A stretch of 48,920 bases of DNA from Bacteroidota bacterium (GTDB taxonomy: Bacteria; Bacteroidota; Bacteroidia; Bacteroidales; WCHB1-69). The translations under genes and the position numbers were made by a program. Below the pieces are notes generated by a model. It was not told the DNA's origin. It was given only the letters and a program-made list of their open reading frames with translations, and did no database searches. The stretch lies in the NCBI GenBank assembly GCA_023413895.1, contig JAEZOU010000024.1:1-48920 (forward strand). Direction: 5' to 3'. Below are positions 17,614 through 25,812 of this stretch, piece by piece. Position 1 is the stretch's first letter. Each line of letters starts with the position of its first letter.

Positions 17614-17725
17614 CACTCAATATTTTACCCTAAATAAAAACCGCACGTTGAATTGTCAGCGTGCGGTTTTTAATATTTGAAAATGTATAACTACTTCAAT
17701 TTACTATTTATAAATTCCATTAACT
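17604..17725. repeat. 122-bp duplicated terminator segment, copy A
   Basis: Matches 21651-21772 at 120 of 122 positions without gaps. It spans the last codons of gpsA, its stop, the terminator and the first 35 bases of the neighbouring DUF4476 gene (its 3' end). The match breaks down at 17726. Confidence 0.9.
17636..17671. terminator. Bidirectional terminator between gpsA and the first DUF4476 gene
   Basis: A perfect 12-bp stem (AAAAACCGCACG with CGTGCGGTTTTT) around a 12-base loop. A and T tracts flank it on both strands, so it can end gpsA from the left and the DUF4476 gene from the right. Confidence 0.9.
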
Positions 17726-18599
17726 CCTCCTTATTAGAAGAGAATGTCAATATACTTACACATTCGTAGTAGTTGTTAGAATCGACGCAAGCATCGAAAG
17801 CAAATTTGAGAAATTCCACTTTAGAATCTTCAAAGGAAAAACAATTAGCCATCTGCTTAATATGCACTGTTTTAAACATCTTATCACGACTTCTCACAAT
17901 CAATTTTGCCATCTCAAGACGATTATCTTCAAAAGATTCTTTACGAATTGACTGACACATATCATTAACCTCTTCTGAAAGATACACCAAAGGTTCTGGG
18001 GGAGTAACTGGAGGTACAGGTGCAGGTACAGGTACAACGACAGGAGTAGGTGGTGTAGGCAAATGAGCCTGATGATTGTGAGGAGGAGTAGAATGACTCG
18101 GCACATGCCCATGATTTGGCGACTGCGGATGACCACTATTCGGATGTTGACTATGATGAGGTTCGCCTGGTTGTGGGCCCTGATGTGGGTGGTGATGTGA
18201 TTCATACATCGGTGTAACCATTACTTTTCTAGTTCTTTCATTATATGATACTACATACTTTTCAACCTCCATCTGCGGATCTATCTTCAAGTAAACTCTA
18301 TCATTTACAGGATGTTTTACTACAACATAAACATCGTGTGAACGAAATTGTAAATCATTGATTATAACTAAATTCTGAGGTTTTCTATTAATATTGCGTC
18401 CATCAACCGAAACATAAAATTGTTCATTTCTTTCTGCATAAAAATGGAGTGTACAACTTCGTTGATGTTGTGAATGACGGTTCGGATGTTGATTATGTTG
18501 AGATGGTTTTCCTTTAGGTGTACGATTATTGGGATGATATTGTGCCATAGTAAGCGGAATAATCAACATCAATAAAATAGCAAAAAGCGTTCTTTTCAT
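17691..18599 (-). CDS. Secreted DUF4476 protein with His/Pro-rich linker (paralogue 1)
   Basis: 302 aa from ATG 18599; the ATG two codons upstream is not conserved in paralogue 2. Signal peptide 1-20 (cut after TMAQ); a His/Asn-rich stretch; a beta domain (about 46-135, with YVVSYNERTRKVMVTPMYES); a long linker rich in His, Pro and Gly (about 136-205); and a C-terminal DUF4476 domain (about 213-302) with MCQSIRKESFEDNRLEMAK, CFSFEDSKVEFLKFA and LTFSSNKEELMEFI. DUF4476 occurs in exported Bacteroidota proteins of unknown function. The His-rich linker could bind metal, which is inference only. Paralogue 2 lies 4 kb away. Confidence 0.8.
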   Translation of the reverse strand: MKRTLFAILLMLIIPLTMAQYHPNNRTPKGKPSQHNQHPNRHSQHQRSCTLHFYAERNEQFYVSVDGRNINRKPQNLVIINDLQFRSHDVYVVVKHPVNDRVYLKIDPQMEVEKYVVSYNERTRKVMVTPMYESHHHPHQGPQPGEPHHSQHPNSGHPQSPNHGHVPSHSTPPHNHQAHLPTPPTPVVVPVPAPVPPVTPPEPLVYLSEEVNDMCQSIRKESFEDNRLEMAKLIVRSRDKMFKTVHIKQMANCFSFEDSKVEFLKFAFDACVDSNNYYECVSILTFSSNKEELMEFINSKLK

Positions 18600-18632
18600 A
18601 TCCATTTAAGTTTAAAATTATAGATTAAATTT

Positions 18633-18644
18633 ACAATGCATTGT
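18633..18644. promoter_or_regulatory. Perfect palindrome upstream of DUF4476 paralogue 1
   Basis: ACAATGCATTGT, a 12-base perfect palindrome, starts 34 bases before the ATG and is found at the same distance from paralogue 2. It may be an operator, or part of a promoter, since no TAnnTTTG box is visible. Confidence 0.4.
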
Positions 18645-18697
18645 TTTAAAATGACTCGTTGTAATTAGTAGGGTTTAATCATTATTACCCAAAATCA

Positions 18698-21265
18698 TTA
18701 TTGAATCATAACTTTCCGAATAAATACCTCACCACTTGAGAGTGAAATTCTAAGTATATACAATCCACTCAACAAATTAAGAGTATTAATAGTTACATGG
18801 TCATCATTTACATCATATTGATCAATGATGCGTCCTTCCATACCCAATATCTCTATTCTCCTAACATTTTGTTGTGAGACAACATTTACAAAATCGTGAG
18901 CTGGATTAGGAAAAATTACAACATTATTATCATCAACATTATGAATACCAACAGATTGAACATTCAAGATTTTCATTACACTTGAGGCTGGAGCATATTG
19001 GGAATTACCCGGTTGAGAAGCAGTAATTATTGTCAAACCCTCGCTATGAAGGGTCATCAAATTTCCCATGATAGTAGCGACCGTTTCATCACTGCTTGAG
19101 AATTGCACAGGCAAACCAGAAGTGGATGCTGCTGCCAGAATAATGGGAGAATCTTCCAAAGTAAAATTCAACTCCTGTTCCCATAGAATTGTTTGCTGTT
19201 GAAGTCCAACAACATCTGTCACTGTCAAAATCTTAACAACTTCTGGCGCAGGATTCCAACTATCGTTACCAGATTGTGAAGCAGTAATAAGTGTTACACC
19301 CTCACCTACTAATATGAGTTGATTTCCATTCACAGTAGCCACCGTTTCATCACTGCTTGAGAATTGTACAGGCAAACCAGAAGTAGCAACTGCTGTCAGA
19401 ATAACGGGAGATTCTTCCAGCATAAAGTCTAACTCTTGTTCCCACAAAATTGTTTGCGATTGTTGCACAATAGAATCTGTAACAGTAAGAATTTTTGATA
19501 TTGTCGGGGCTGGATTCCAGGTTGTATTACCGGGTTGCGCAGCAGTAATAATTGCATATCCCTCGCCCACTAAGGTAAGTAGATTTCCATTCACTATAGC
19601 CACATTTGTATCACTGCTTGAGAATTGTACGGGTAATCCAGAAGTGGCTGTTGCCTCCAAGATAAAGAACTGATCTGACAAGTCAGCATTTAATGTTTGT
19701 GGCCAAGTAATCGTTTGGTTGAAGGTAGTATTTGCATATTCGTAGCAACCAATATCAGCACGGGTATTTCCACAACGTGGATTTCCATCCATATCGGTAG
19801 CAGGCACAAAAGCGATAAAAGCCGTATTAGGGTCACCTGCATCTATCAATGGGGAGTTTGGAAGCAAATGCCAATCTGCAATAATATTAGAACGGTCTGA
19901 CAGGTTTGGATTTGCTCCTACCATTACGGAAGGTGACACAAATTGATTTCCTAATGAATCCAACATAATATTGGTGGAGTCACTATAAAAAGTATTATCA
20001 GCAGCTATAAGATTTGCCGCACAATAGGCGTATGGGAAAGTAAAATTAGTGTTATAGGAAAAGTGGGAAATTGAGTTATTTAATTTGTTATTGTACAATA
20101 TAGTATTTCGAACAACAGCAGCACGCTGTGATCTGATGCCACCTATCGCATTTGTATGGGTTGATTGCGCCCAATTGTTAGCCACAATACAATTAGTAAT
20201 ATGCAAATAGCCTGACTGATATGGATAATTATTAGATGATGTATATGTTCCAGAATTAGCACCAATACCCCCAGCAACCGCTAACCCATGCATAGAGATT
20301 GCGCTATTATTAGCCACAACGCAACCAATCAGGTGCGTAGAAGCGCCAGAACCATTAACGCCCCCAACAATAGCAACATAATCGGAGTTGGGAGATGATG
20401 TTCGTGTATTATTAACCACATTGTCAATAATTTTAGAATTAACAATTGTCCACTGCGAACTTGTTGTAGAGTATTCGTTTGAACCATGTACAAGAATAGC
20501 ACCCGCTTTAGCCATATCTCCAGAGGCAATATTTTTGGAAATCTCACAATCTATAATAGAAACTTGCAAGTTAGCATTAGCACTATTCCGGTCACAATAG
20601 ATTCCCCCACATACAGAACCCACGTTTTCGGTTATCACGCAACGTGAAAAAGTAATCGTCCATGTTGCAGCTTCTTCTTTGTGAAGATACACACCACCAT
20701 TAGTTTGATTATTAAATATTTTACTATCTAACACTTGTATATTTAATGTATTAGTATTGAATTCAAATCCACCACCTGGATTTCCCGCAACTATACAATT
20801 AGATATTCTACAATCAGTAGAAATATAGAGACCAGCATTAACAGCGCCTGTTAGATAAAAGCCATTCAAATCTGTATTGAAAGAAGAAAGATAAGTATAA
20901 TTACCAAGATAATAACTTCTAACACCAACTGCGTGATTATAAACCGATTGTGCATCTACAATAGAGTAAGTAGAGTCTGTAAGAGCGGGACGCTAGCACA
21001 GATAGTTTTCCGTTCCAGAAAATCCTCCATATACGTGGAATTTTGCGTAAAGAGTAAAAGGTTGATAAACTCCTGTTGCTACAAAAATCGAATCATTATC
21101 TTCTACTGTAGCACAATCTATTGCAGCATTAATTGTTGCTTTTGCAGTAGCCCACGTCAAGCCATCATTACTATCATCTCCTTGATTAGAAACAAAATAG
21201 GTTGTTTGCGCAGAGAGCATTATCGAAAATAGGAGAACAAATATAGAGGTAAAAATTGATTTCAT
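18698..21265 (-). pseudogene. Beta-helix/Ig-like T9SS surface protein interrupted by one amber codon
   Basis: An 855-codon frame, open apart from one TAG at 20993-20995 (codon 91). Before it: signal peptide (1-19, LSAQ) and the beta-helix start TTYFVSNQGDDSNDGLTWAT...VYGGFSGTENYLC. After it, in the same frame, RPALTDSTYSIVDAQSVYNH and then the rest: right-handed beta-helix turns (repeats like CIVANN, CEISKN), DMDGNPRCGNTRADIGCYEY, three Ig-like repeats of about 87 residues, and a T9SS type A sorting domain (FPNPAHDF to GEVFIRKVMIQ). Related proteins commonly have Gln before Arg at this place (SQR), so CAG to TAG is likely. The downstream part alone has no signal peptide. A recent nonsense mutation, sequencing error and readthrough are the alternatives. 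The intact protein would be a surface adhesin-like protein. Confidence 0.8.
18980..19720. repeat. Three Ig-like repeats with 261-bp period
   Basis: Within the beta-helix gene the word CACTGCTTGAGAATTG recurs at 261-bp (87-codon) spacing near 19090, 19351 and 19612, inside longer similar blocks. Each unit encodes (I/L)WEQEL...TSGLPVQFSSSD..VA..GN...GE...ITA.QPGN...W.PAP..KILTV. The third copy (farthest right, N-terminal) is the most divergent. Confidence 0.75.
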
Positions 21266-21271
21266 AAAGGG

Positions 21272-21514
21272 TTATATTTCATCAGTTAAAATTTCAAGTA
21301 TAACACGTACAACATCAGATTTACCAATAGAAGCTATCGCTCCATTAATATTTGATGCCAATTTTTCATTTAAGCATAATTGTCTTATTAGGTCATTCAC
21401 AAAGGATAGATCCGTACCTCCATTTAATGAAATAAGATTAGAGACACGCATAGGAATCAAAATTTGTCTAAACAGTATAAAATTAATGAAAAACAAAATC
21501 AAAAATCCACACAT
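21272..21514 (-). CDS. Small hypothetical protein with N-terminal membrane helix
   Basis: 80 aa, unrecognised. A hydrophobic stretch at about 2-20 is followed by a soluble helical part (RVSNLISLNGGTDLSFVNDL onward). It starts 23 bases after a well-formed promoter and ends 6 bases before the beta-helix gene, so it is the first frame on that transcript. It could be a small membrane partner or a leader peptide. An internal ATG at 21448 would give a 58-residue soluble version. Moderate doubt that it is translated. Confidence 0.45.
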   Translation of the reverse strand: MCGFLILFFINFILFRQILIPMRVSNLISLNGGTDLSFVNDLIRQLCLNEKLASNINGAIASIGKSDVVRVILEILTDEI

Positions 21515-21536
21515 TCAACACTCACTTTTTTTTTTG

Positions 21537-21566
21537 CAAAAATAAACATTTTTTTTAAAGCACAAA
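21537..21566 (-). promoter_or_regulatory. Promoter of the small-ORF/beta-helix transcript
   Basis: Minus strand: TTTG at 21566-21563, spacer of 18, then TATTTTTG at 21544-21537. Both match the Bacteroidota consensus. The transcript would start only some 15 bases before the small ORF. Confidence 0.6.
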
Positions 21567-21623
21567 CCACAACAATAACTTTAACGTTTATTAAGAAAAT
21601 AAAACAATTAAACATTAAAAGAA

Positions 21624-21654
21624 AAATAACACCAGAACCTTCTGGGAGTTATTT
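21624..21654 (-). terminator. Second hairpin after DUF4476 paralogue 2
   Basis: AAATAAC (21624-21630) pairs with GTTATTT (21648-21654), and inside it CCAGAA (21632-21637) pairs with TTCTGG (21640-21645). On the minus strand the hairpin runs into TTTTTCTTTT, so it could back up the main terminator at 21683. It overlaps the left edge of the duplicated segment. Confidence 0.5.
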
Positions 21655-21772
21655 AGATAACACTCAATATTTTACCCTAAATAAAAACCGCACGTTGAAT
21701 TGTCTGCGTGCGGTTTTTAATATTTGAAAATGTATAACTACTTCAATTTACTATTTATAAATTCCATTAACT
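21651..21772. repeat. 122-bp duplicated terminator segment, copy B
   Basis: Matches 17604-17725 at 120 of 122 positions. It even includes the bases corresponding to the last codons and TAA stop of gpsA, although no gpsA is here. One difference lies in the hairpin loop, the other in the former gpsA end. Confidence 0.9.
21683..21718 (-). terminator. Terminator of DUF4476 paralogue 2
   Basis: The same perfect 12-bp stem as at 17636 (AAAAACCGCACG with CGTGCGGTTTTT), with one changed loop base. It lies 19 bases after the stop codon of paralogue 2. No plus-strand gene reads into it. Confidence 0.85.
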
Positions 21773-22481
21773 TCTTTTTATCAGAAGAGAATGTGAGTGC
21801 ATTTACGCATTCATAATAGTTGTTCGGATCAACGCAATAGGTAAAGGCGAATTTTAGAAATTTCAATTTAGAACTATCAAAAGTCAAACAATTAGCCATC
21901 TTTTTAATATGTGATGCTTTAAATAGTTTTCCTTTACTTTTTACTATTAACTTTGCCATTTCTATCCGATTATCGTCAAACCCCTCCCTTTTAATTGTCT
22001 TACACATCTCATTAACCTCTTCCGAAGAGCACACCGGAGCAGGAGGTGCAACAGGAGGCACTGCCGGACCAACATGTGTGGGTGGTTGTGGACCTTGATG
22101 TGGATGATGATGCGATTCATACATCGGAATAACCTTTAGCGCCCGAGTTCTTTCATCATACGACACCACATATCTCTCCATTTTAATCTGAGGAACTATT
22201 TTGAGATTAACTCGTTCATTCGCAGGATGTTTTAAAACTATTTGTACATCACACAATTGATTAGGAAGATTATGAATTTTCACAATATTTTGTGCTTTTT
22301 TATTGATACTACGTCCATTAATATTCACCCAAAATAGTTCGTTATTTTCGGCTGTAAAAATTACTGTACATTTTTTTACAGGAGAAGATGAATGTACATG
22401 CGGGCGATTATTGGGATGGTGTTGCGCCATAGTAAGCGGAATAATCAATGCCAACAAAATTACTAAAAGTATTCTTTTCAT
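21738..22481 (-). CDS. Secreted DUF4476 protein (paralogue 2)
   Basis: 247 aa. Signal peptide 1-19 (PLTMAQ); beta domain with YVVSYDERTRALKVIPMYES; a much shorter His/Pro linker (HHHPHQGPQPPTHVG) than paralogue 1; and a C-terminal DUF4476 domain (MCKTIKREGFDDNRIEMAK, CLTFDSSKLKFLKFA, LTFSSDKKKLMEFI). By eye it is clearly homologous to paralogue 1 over the folded parts but much less alike than their shared terminator. About 55 residues of linker are absent. Function unknown. No consensus -7 box is visible, but the palindrome at 22515 is conserved. Confidence 0.8.
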   Translation of the reverse strand: MKRILLVILLALIIPLTMAQHHPNNRPHVHSSSPVKKCTVIFTAENNELFWVNINGRSINKKAQNIVKIHNLPNQLCDVQIVLKHPANERVNLKIVPQIKMERYVVSYDERTRALKVIPMYESHHHPHQGPQPPTHVGPAVPPVAPPAPVCSSEEVNEMCKTIKREGFDDNRIEMAKLIVKSKGKLFKASHIKKMANCLTFDSSKLKFLKFAFTYCVDPNNYYECVNALTFSSDKKKLMEFINSKLK

Positions 22482-22514
22482 ATCCTTTAAAGTTTAAAAT
22501 TAGAGATTAAGATT

Positions 22515-22526
22515 ACAATGCATTGT
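22515..22526. promoter_or_regulatory. Perfect palindrome upstream of DUF4476 paralogue 2
   Basis: ACAATGCATTGT, identical to the site at 18633 and also starting 34 bases from the ATG, while neighbouring upstream bases differ between the two genes. Conservation at fixed distance suggests a regulatory role. Confidence 0.4.
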
Positions 22527-22627
22527 TTATTATAGAGACAAGTTATTTCTGATGCGGTTTAATTTTACTATAGCAAAAGCATCAGCGCATACTATTCTGT
22601 AAATTACAGCATTCAGTAATTAAGTTC

Positions 22628-24061
22628 TTATAAATCATACTTTGTTACCACCGAACTGTGAAGAGTCTCTTTAAACTTCTTCGTTCGCCAATGGACAATA
22701 AGCCCTGCTTGCACGGAGCAATTAGAGAGCCGCGAGGGTTTGAACGCTGTCAGCACATCGGAGCAAGCCGCATAAAGTGTAACGGCACGCAAATGGAGTC
22801 CTAAAGAAACCCCCAAATTGGCAAAACTTCTTTTCTTGATTGTATATGCCACTCCCAATTCTAAAGTTTTGCCATAAAATCCTGAATAGGCTACCGTTAG
22901 CGAAGGGTTAAACCATTTTCCTATAAATTCACCTTGTGCCAGAAGTGAGAATTTATGGTTTTTATTCAACTGTGCATCAAACTGAGCATAGATCTTCGGA
23001 TTTAGCATCGTATTATAAGCCGCTATTACAGAATCATTTAACGGAAAATACCCCACAACGGAATCCAGTACCTGATTCAAGTACTCCTCATCATTGAACA
23101 GATGTTCGAGTTGTGTTTCTGTCACACCTTCAAATTGGAGGAAACCATCATTATAGAAACTACCGTTATCCACCAATGCAGAGGTAAGTTCAATACAATT
23201 GCTTTTCCAACGGATAAAGCCGAGGTCACGCACACCGAGGTTCACACTGAATATAGAATCGATTTCGTAACGAAGTGCCAAATCGACAGCGCCGCCCACG
23301 TTTCGGAAGAGATTTCCTGCACTAAAACCTGCAAAATCAAAGCCTATTGTATCTGTAGAGAGTTGATAAGGAAAAGGGAGAGACGCATTTATTGCTGCAT
23401 CATAATGCATTCGCAGTGCATAGGTTTCTGGGTGCGTATAGAGATCGGCGGCAAGTGTTTTCGTTTGCAAATTAGCAGAACCGAACAGCAACTTCGGACG
23501 TACGCCCAAAGTGAAACCCAATGGCAACTTATACTGCACTCCGATGCCATACTCTTGGTAAGCGGTCACATTGGCCTTAAGCGCCAGATGTGCAGGATGT
23601 TCATCTCCCAAATATGCCATATTCCCCTGCAACAGCAAACCAAACAAATCTTTTGAATAAGCTGCATTTATATCCGCACGGAAACGAACATCAAAAGAGA
23701 GAAATAGTTCGCGATTAACACGAAATCCGAAGCCGAGCAAATTAATATTTGTATTAAAAGAGAGCCAATTTTCCTCCTTCAACTTTTTGAGGAACTGCTC
23801 CGTTTGAATTGAAACCGGATATCCTTCGGCATCTCTAATAAAAATGTCATTGTATGGCAAGAAGGCGTTGTAAACCTGAGCATTGATTCCACTCAAGGCC
23901 GGAAGTGCTATATATGCATCGTGGTAGTAAGGCAACGATGGTGAATAATAACTTCGTAGCGGATTTGACCAGGAAAAGTTCAACATTGCATCTGATTGTG
24001 CCCAAAGTTGTGAAGAACACCCCAACAATAAAACAAAAAAGAAGATTTTTATCTTTTTCAT
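22628..24061 (-). CDS. DUF5723-type outer-membrane beta-barrel protein
   Basis: 477 aa from ATG 24061; a GTG at 24070 is possible but the ATG has a perfect Shine-Dalgarno 8 bases upstream. Signal peptide ends near QLWAQ. The mature part begins AMLNFSWSNPLRSYYSPS and carries many alternating beta segments (LGFGFRVNRELFLSFDVRF, YGIGVQYKLPLGFTLGVRP, LGVAYTIKKRSFANLGVSL), the pattern of DUF5723 porin-like proteins. It is probably an outer-membrane barrel of unknown function, translated with the upstream lipoprotein. Confidence 0.7.
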   Translation of the reverse strand: MKKIKIFFFVLLLGCSSQLWAQSDAMLNFSWSNPLRSYYSPSLPYYHDAYIALPALSGINAQVYNAFLPYNDIFIRDAEGYPVSIQTEQFLKKLKEENWLSFNTNINLLGFGFRVNRELFLSFDVRFRADINAAYSKDLFGLLLQGNMAYLGDEHPAHLALKANVTAYQEYGIGVQYKLPLGFTLGVRPKLLFGSANLQTKTLAADLYTHPETYALRMHYDAAINASLPFPYQLSTDTIGFDFAGFSAGNLFRNVGGAVDLALRYEIDSIFSVNLGVRDLGFIRWKSNCIELTSALVDNGSFYNDGFLQFEGVTETQLEHLFNDEEYLNQVLDSVVGYFPLNDSVIAAYNTMLNPKIYAQFDAQLNKNHKFSLLAQGEFIGKWFNPSLTVAYSGFYGKTLELGVAYTIKKRSFANLGVSLGLHLRAVTLYAACSDVLTAFKPSRLSNCSVQAGLIVHWRTKKFKETLHSSVVTKYDL

Positions 24062-24069
24062 AACTTTCA

Positions 24070-24076
24070 CCTCCTA
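24070..24076 (-). promoter_or_regulatory. Shine-Dalgarno overlapping the upstream stop codon
   Basis: The minus strand reads TAGGAGG: the TAG stop of the lipoprotein gene is part of the AGGAGG site for the DUF5723 gene, 8 bases before its ATG. This decides that start and suggests coupled translation. Confidence 0.7.
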
Positions 24077-25669
24077 TTTTTGGGTTATTAAATTAAGATT
24101 TGTTTTGGCAGAGATTCGAGCGCGCAAAGTCTGGCTTGTCTGAACAGAGATTTGGGAATCGGAATCCACTTTTGCCCCAAAAATCATATAAGGACACTCA
24201 ATCAAGCGATTCAGTTCCTCCATATCAGAAACTGTAACAAAAACAGGCTTACAAATTGTGGGCGTTTCCCAATAGCAAGCGGACAGCAACTCTGGAGTGG
24301 AAAATGCGGAATCGACAATTTGGTAATTCTCATCACAGAAATACAACTGGCCTGACAAGTCAAATGGCAAACCGTTTTCAAAAGCGATTCGGAGGGTGAT
24401 ATCCTGCAACTCATCTATATTAGGAAGAGCATTCCAATTCATATTGAGTGTATCGACAAAAGAAAAATGATTAAAATCAACTTTGAACGGAATAATCACC
24501 TCTGCTTTTAAGTTGATAGAGGAATTTTTATCGATGTGAATCATGCCCGACTCAAAACCTTGTGGATTAATAATAGCTTCCCCCGAAAGTTCAATTTTAT
24601 TATAATCTGGATAGATATGGATAGAAGAATTAAGGTTCACCTCTTGTTCGAAAAAGGCATTGCTTGCGGGAATTGTAATCGTAGTAGCTGCTGGAATGAA
24701 CGATGCTGCTGGATGATTTGCACCCGTAAGAGCTGCCACTTGCATATTACACAAGCCTTCAATACCAAAACTATTTTGCGATGACAAAATGAGTTGAGGT
24801 TCAAAAACTTCAATACTTCCTCCCAAGCCGTTCAAATTCAGGTCGAAATCCACAGATTGTTCAAAAGGAAGAGAAAAGGCAGCTAAGTATCCTTCCAATT
24901 CTCGCAATGAGATTTCTGAAAGAGAGAGGTCAATATCAATAGAAAGATTAGGCTGAAAGTTATAATCAAGGAGCGAAACTTCGGCAGACAAATCAAAAGC
25001 AATCTCATCCGTATTGGGAGTATATATAGAGCATCCAGAAAGGTCTAACGTTTGCGTACCGGTATCATCATTTATAGAAAAGGTCCACACAAAGGGAGTA
25101 TTATCCGGACGTAAAATTTCTGATGTAGAGATGGTTACAGAACCTGAAACTGGAAGATTAAGAGCAAGATCTATATTCAAAATTGCAGAATCTATAGCTG
25201 CACCTTTCAAAACAACATATTCATTTTCAAGAGGAAATGTAAAATTGTGCGAAAAGGTAATTGCAGGCAGTGTATCTAGAAAATCAGAGATATCAAATCC
25301 TGGAATATCTGAAATATCAGGCAATTCTGGAAGAGGGACTAGTGTAGAACCATGAATATCTGCACCAGCAAAGGTCAAATATTGATCTGCCGTCACTAAC
25401 TTTTCAAGTTCCATTACATATTTAAGATTAATCACATCATCATCATCCACAAACAGATAATCATTCTCTTCCATCTTATTCAGCATATCTTCAATGGAAT
25501 ATTGCACATCAGCCACAGGAATACCCCAACATCCTGAAACATCAGTTGATTCCAGACGTGAAAAATCAAGAAAATTGTCATCACAAGCCGTCATTGACAA
25601 CAGCAAAACAGAAAATAGGAAATAAAAACTCTTTTTCAAAGAATTTAAATAGAAAAATTCTCTCATCAT
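24074..25669 (-). CDS. Predicted surface or periplasmic lipoprotein of unknown function
   Basis: 531 aa from ATG 25669; the frame upstream offers only TTG. A lipoprotein signal ends in LLLSMTAC with Cys29 as lipidation site, followed by DDNFLDFSRLESTDV. The rest is long and beta-rich with repeated strands (LALNLPVSGSVTISTSEI, NLSIDIDLSLSEISLRELEG). I do not recognise a family. It is probably exported and membrane-anchored, and works with the DUF5723 barrel whose gene overlaps its stop codon region. An acidic mature N terminus is notable. Confidence 0.7.
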   Translation of the reverse strand: MMREFFYLNSLKKSFYFLFSVLLLSMTACDDNFLDFSRLESTDVSGCWGIPVADVQYSIEDMLNKMEENDYLFVDDDDVINLKYVMELEKLVTADQYLTFAGADIHGSTLVPLPELPDISDIPGFDISDFLDTLPAITFSHNFTFPLENEYVVLKGAAIDSAILNIDLALNLPVSGSVTISTSEILRPDNTPFVWTFSINDDTGTQTLDLSGCSIYTPNTDEIAFDLSAEVSLLDYNFQPNLSIDIDLSLSEISLRELEGYLAAFSLPFEQSVDFDLNLNGLGGSIEVFEPQLILSSQNSFGIEGLCNMQVAALTGANHPAASFIPAATTITIPASNAFFEQEVNLNSSIHIYPDYNKIELSGEAIINPQGFESGMIHIDKNSSINLKAEVIIPFKVDFNHFSFVDTLNMNWNALPNIDELQDITLRIAFENGLPFDLSGQLYFCDENYQIVDSAFSTPELLSACYWETPTICKPVFVTVSDMEELNRLIECPYMIFGAKVDSDSQISVQTSQTLRARISAKTNLNLITQK

Positions 25670-25738
25670 ATAAAAAAAATCAAAAAACAAAATACATTTA
25701 TTTAATTATCAACATTTTAGAAATATAAATTACATTGG

Positions 25739-25766
25739 CAAATATATAAATTTTCTCTAAAAACAA
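25739..25766 (-). promoter_or_regulatory. Promoter of the lipoprotein/DUF5723 operon
   Basis: Minus strand: TTG at 25766-25764, spacer of 17, then TATATTTG (TAnnTTTG) at 25746-25739. The spacer is a little short. It lies 69 bases before the ATG. Confidence 0.45.
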
Positions 25767-25812
25767 TTATTAAAAATTTCCCTTAACCAATTAGGCTTGA
25801 CAACTAAATATT

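Noticed and set aside
21464..21727. Plus-strand frame of 87 codons across the duplicated terminator
   Set aside because: Lys/Asn/Thr-rich AT-driven text that reads through a promoter, two hairpins and the duplicated segment; no start context.
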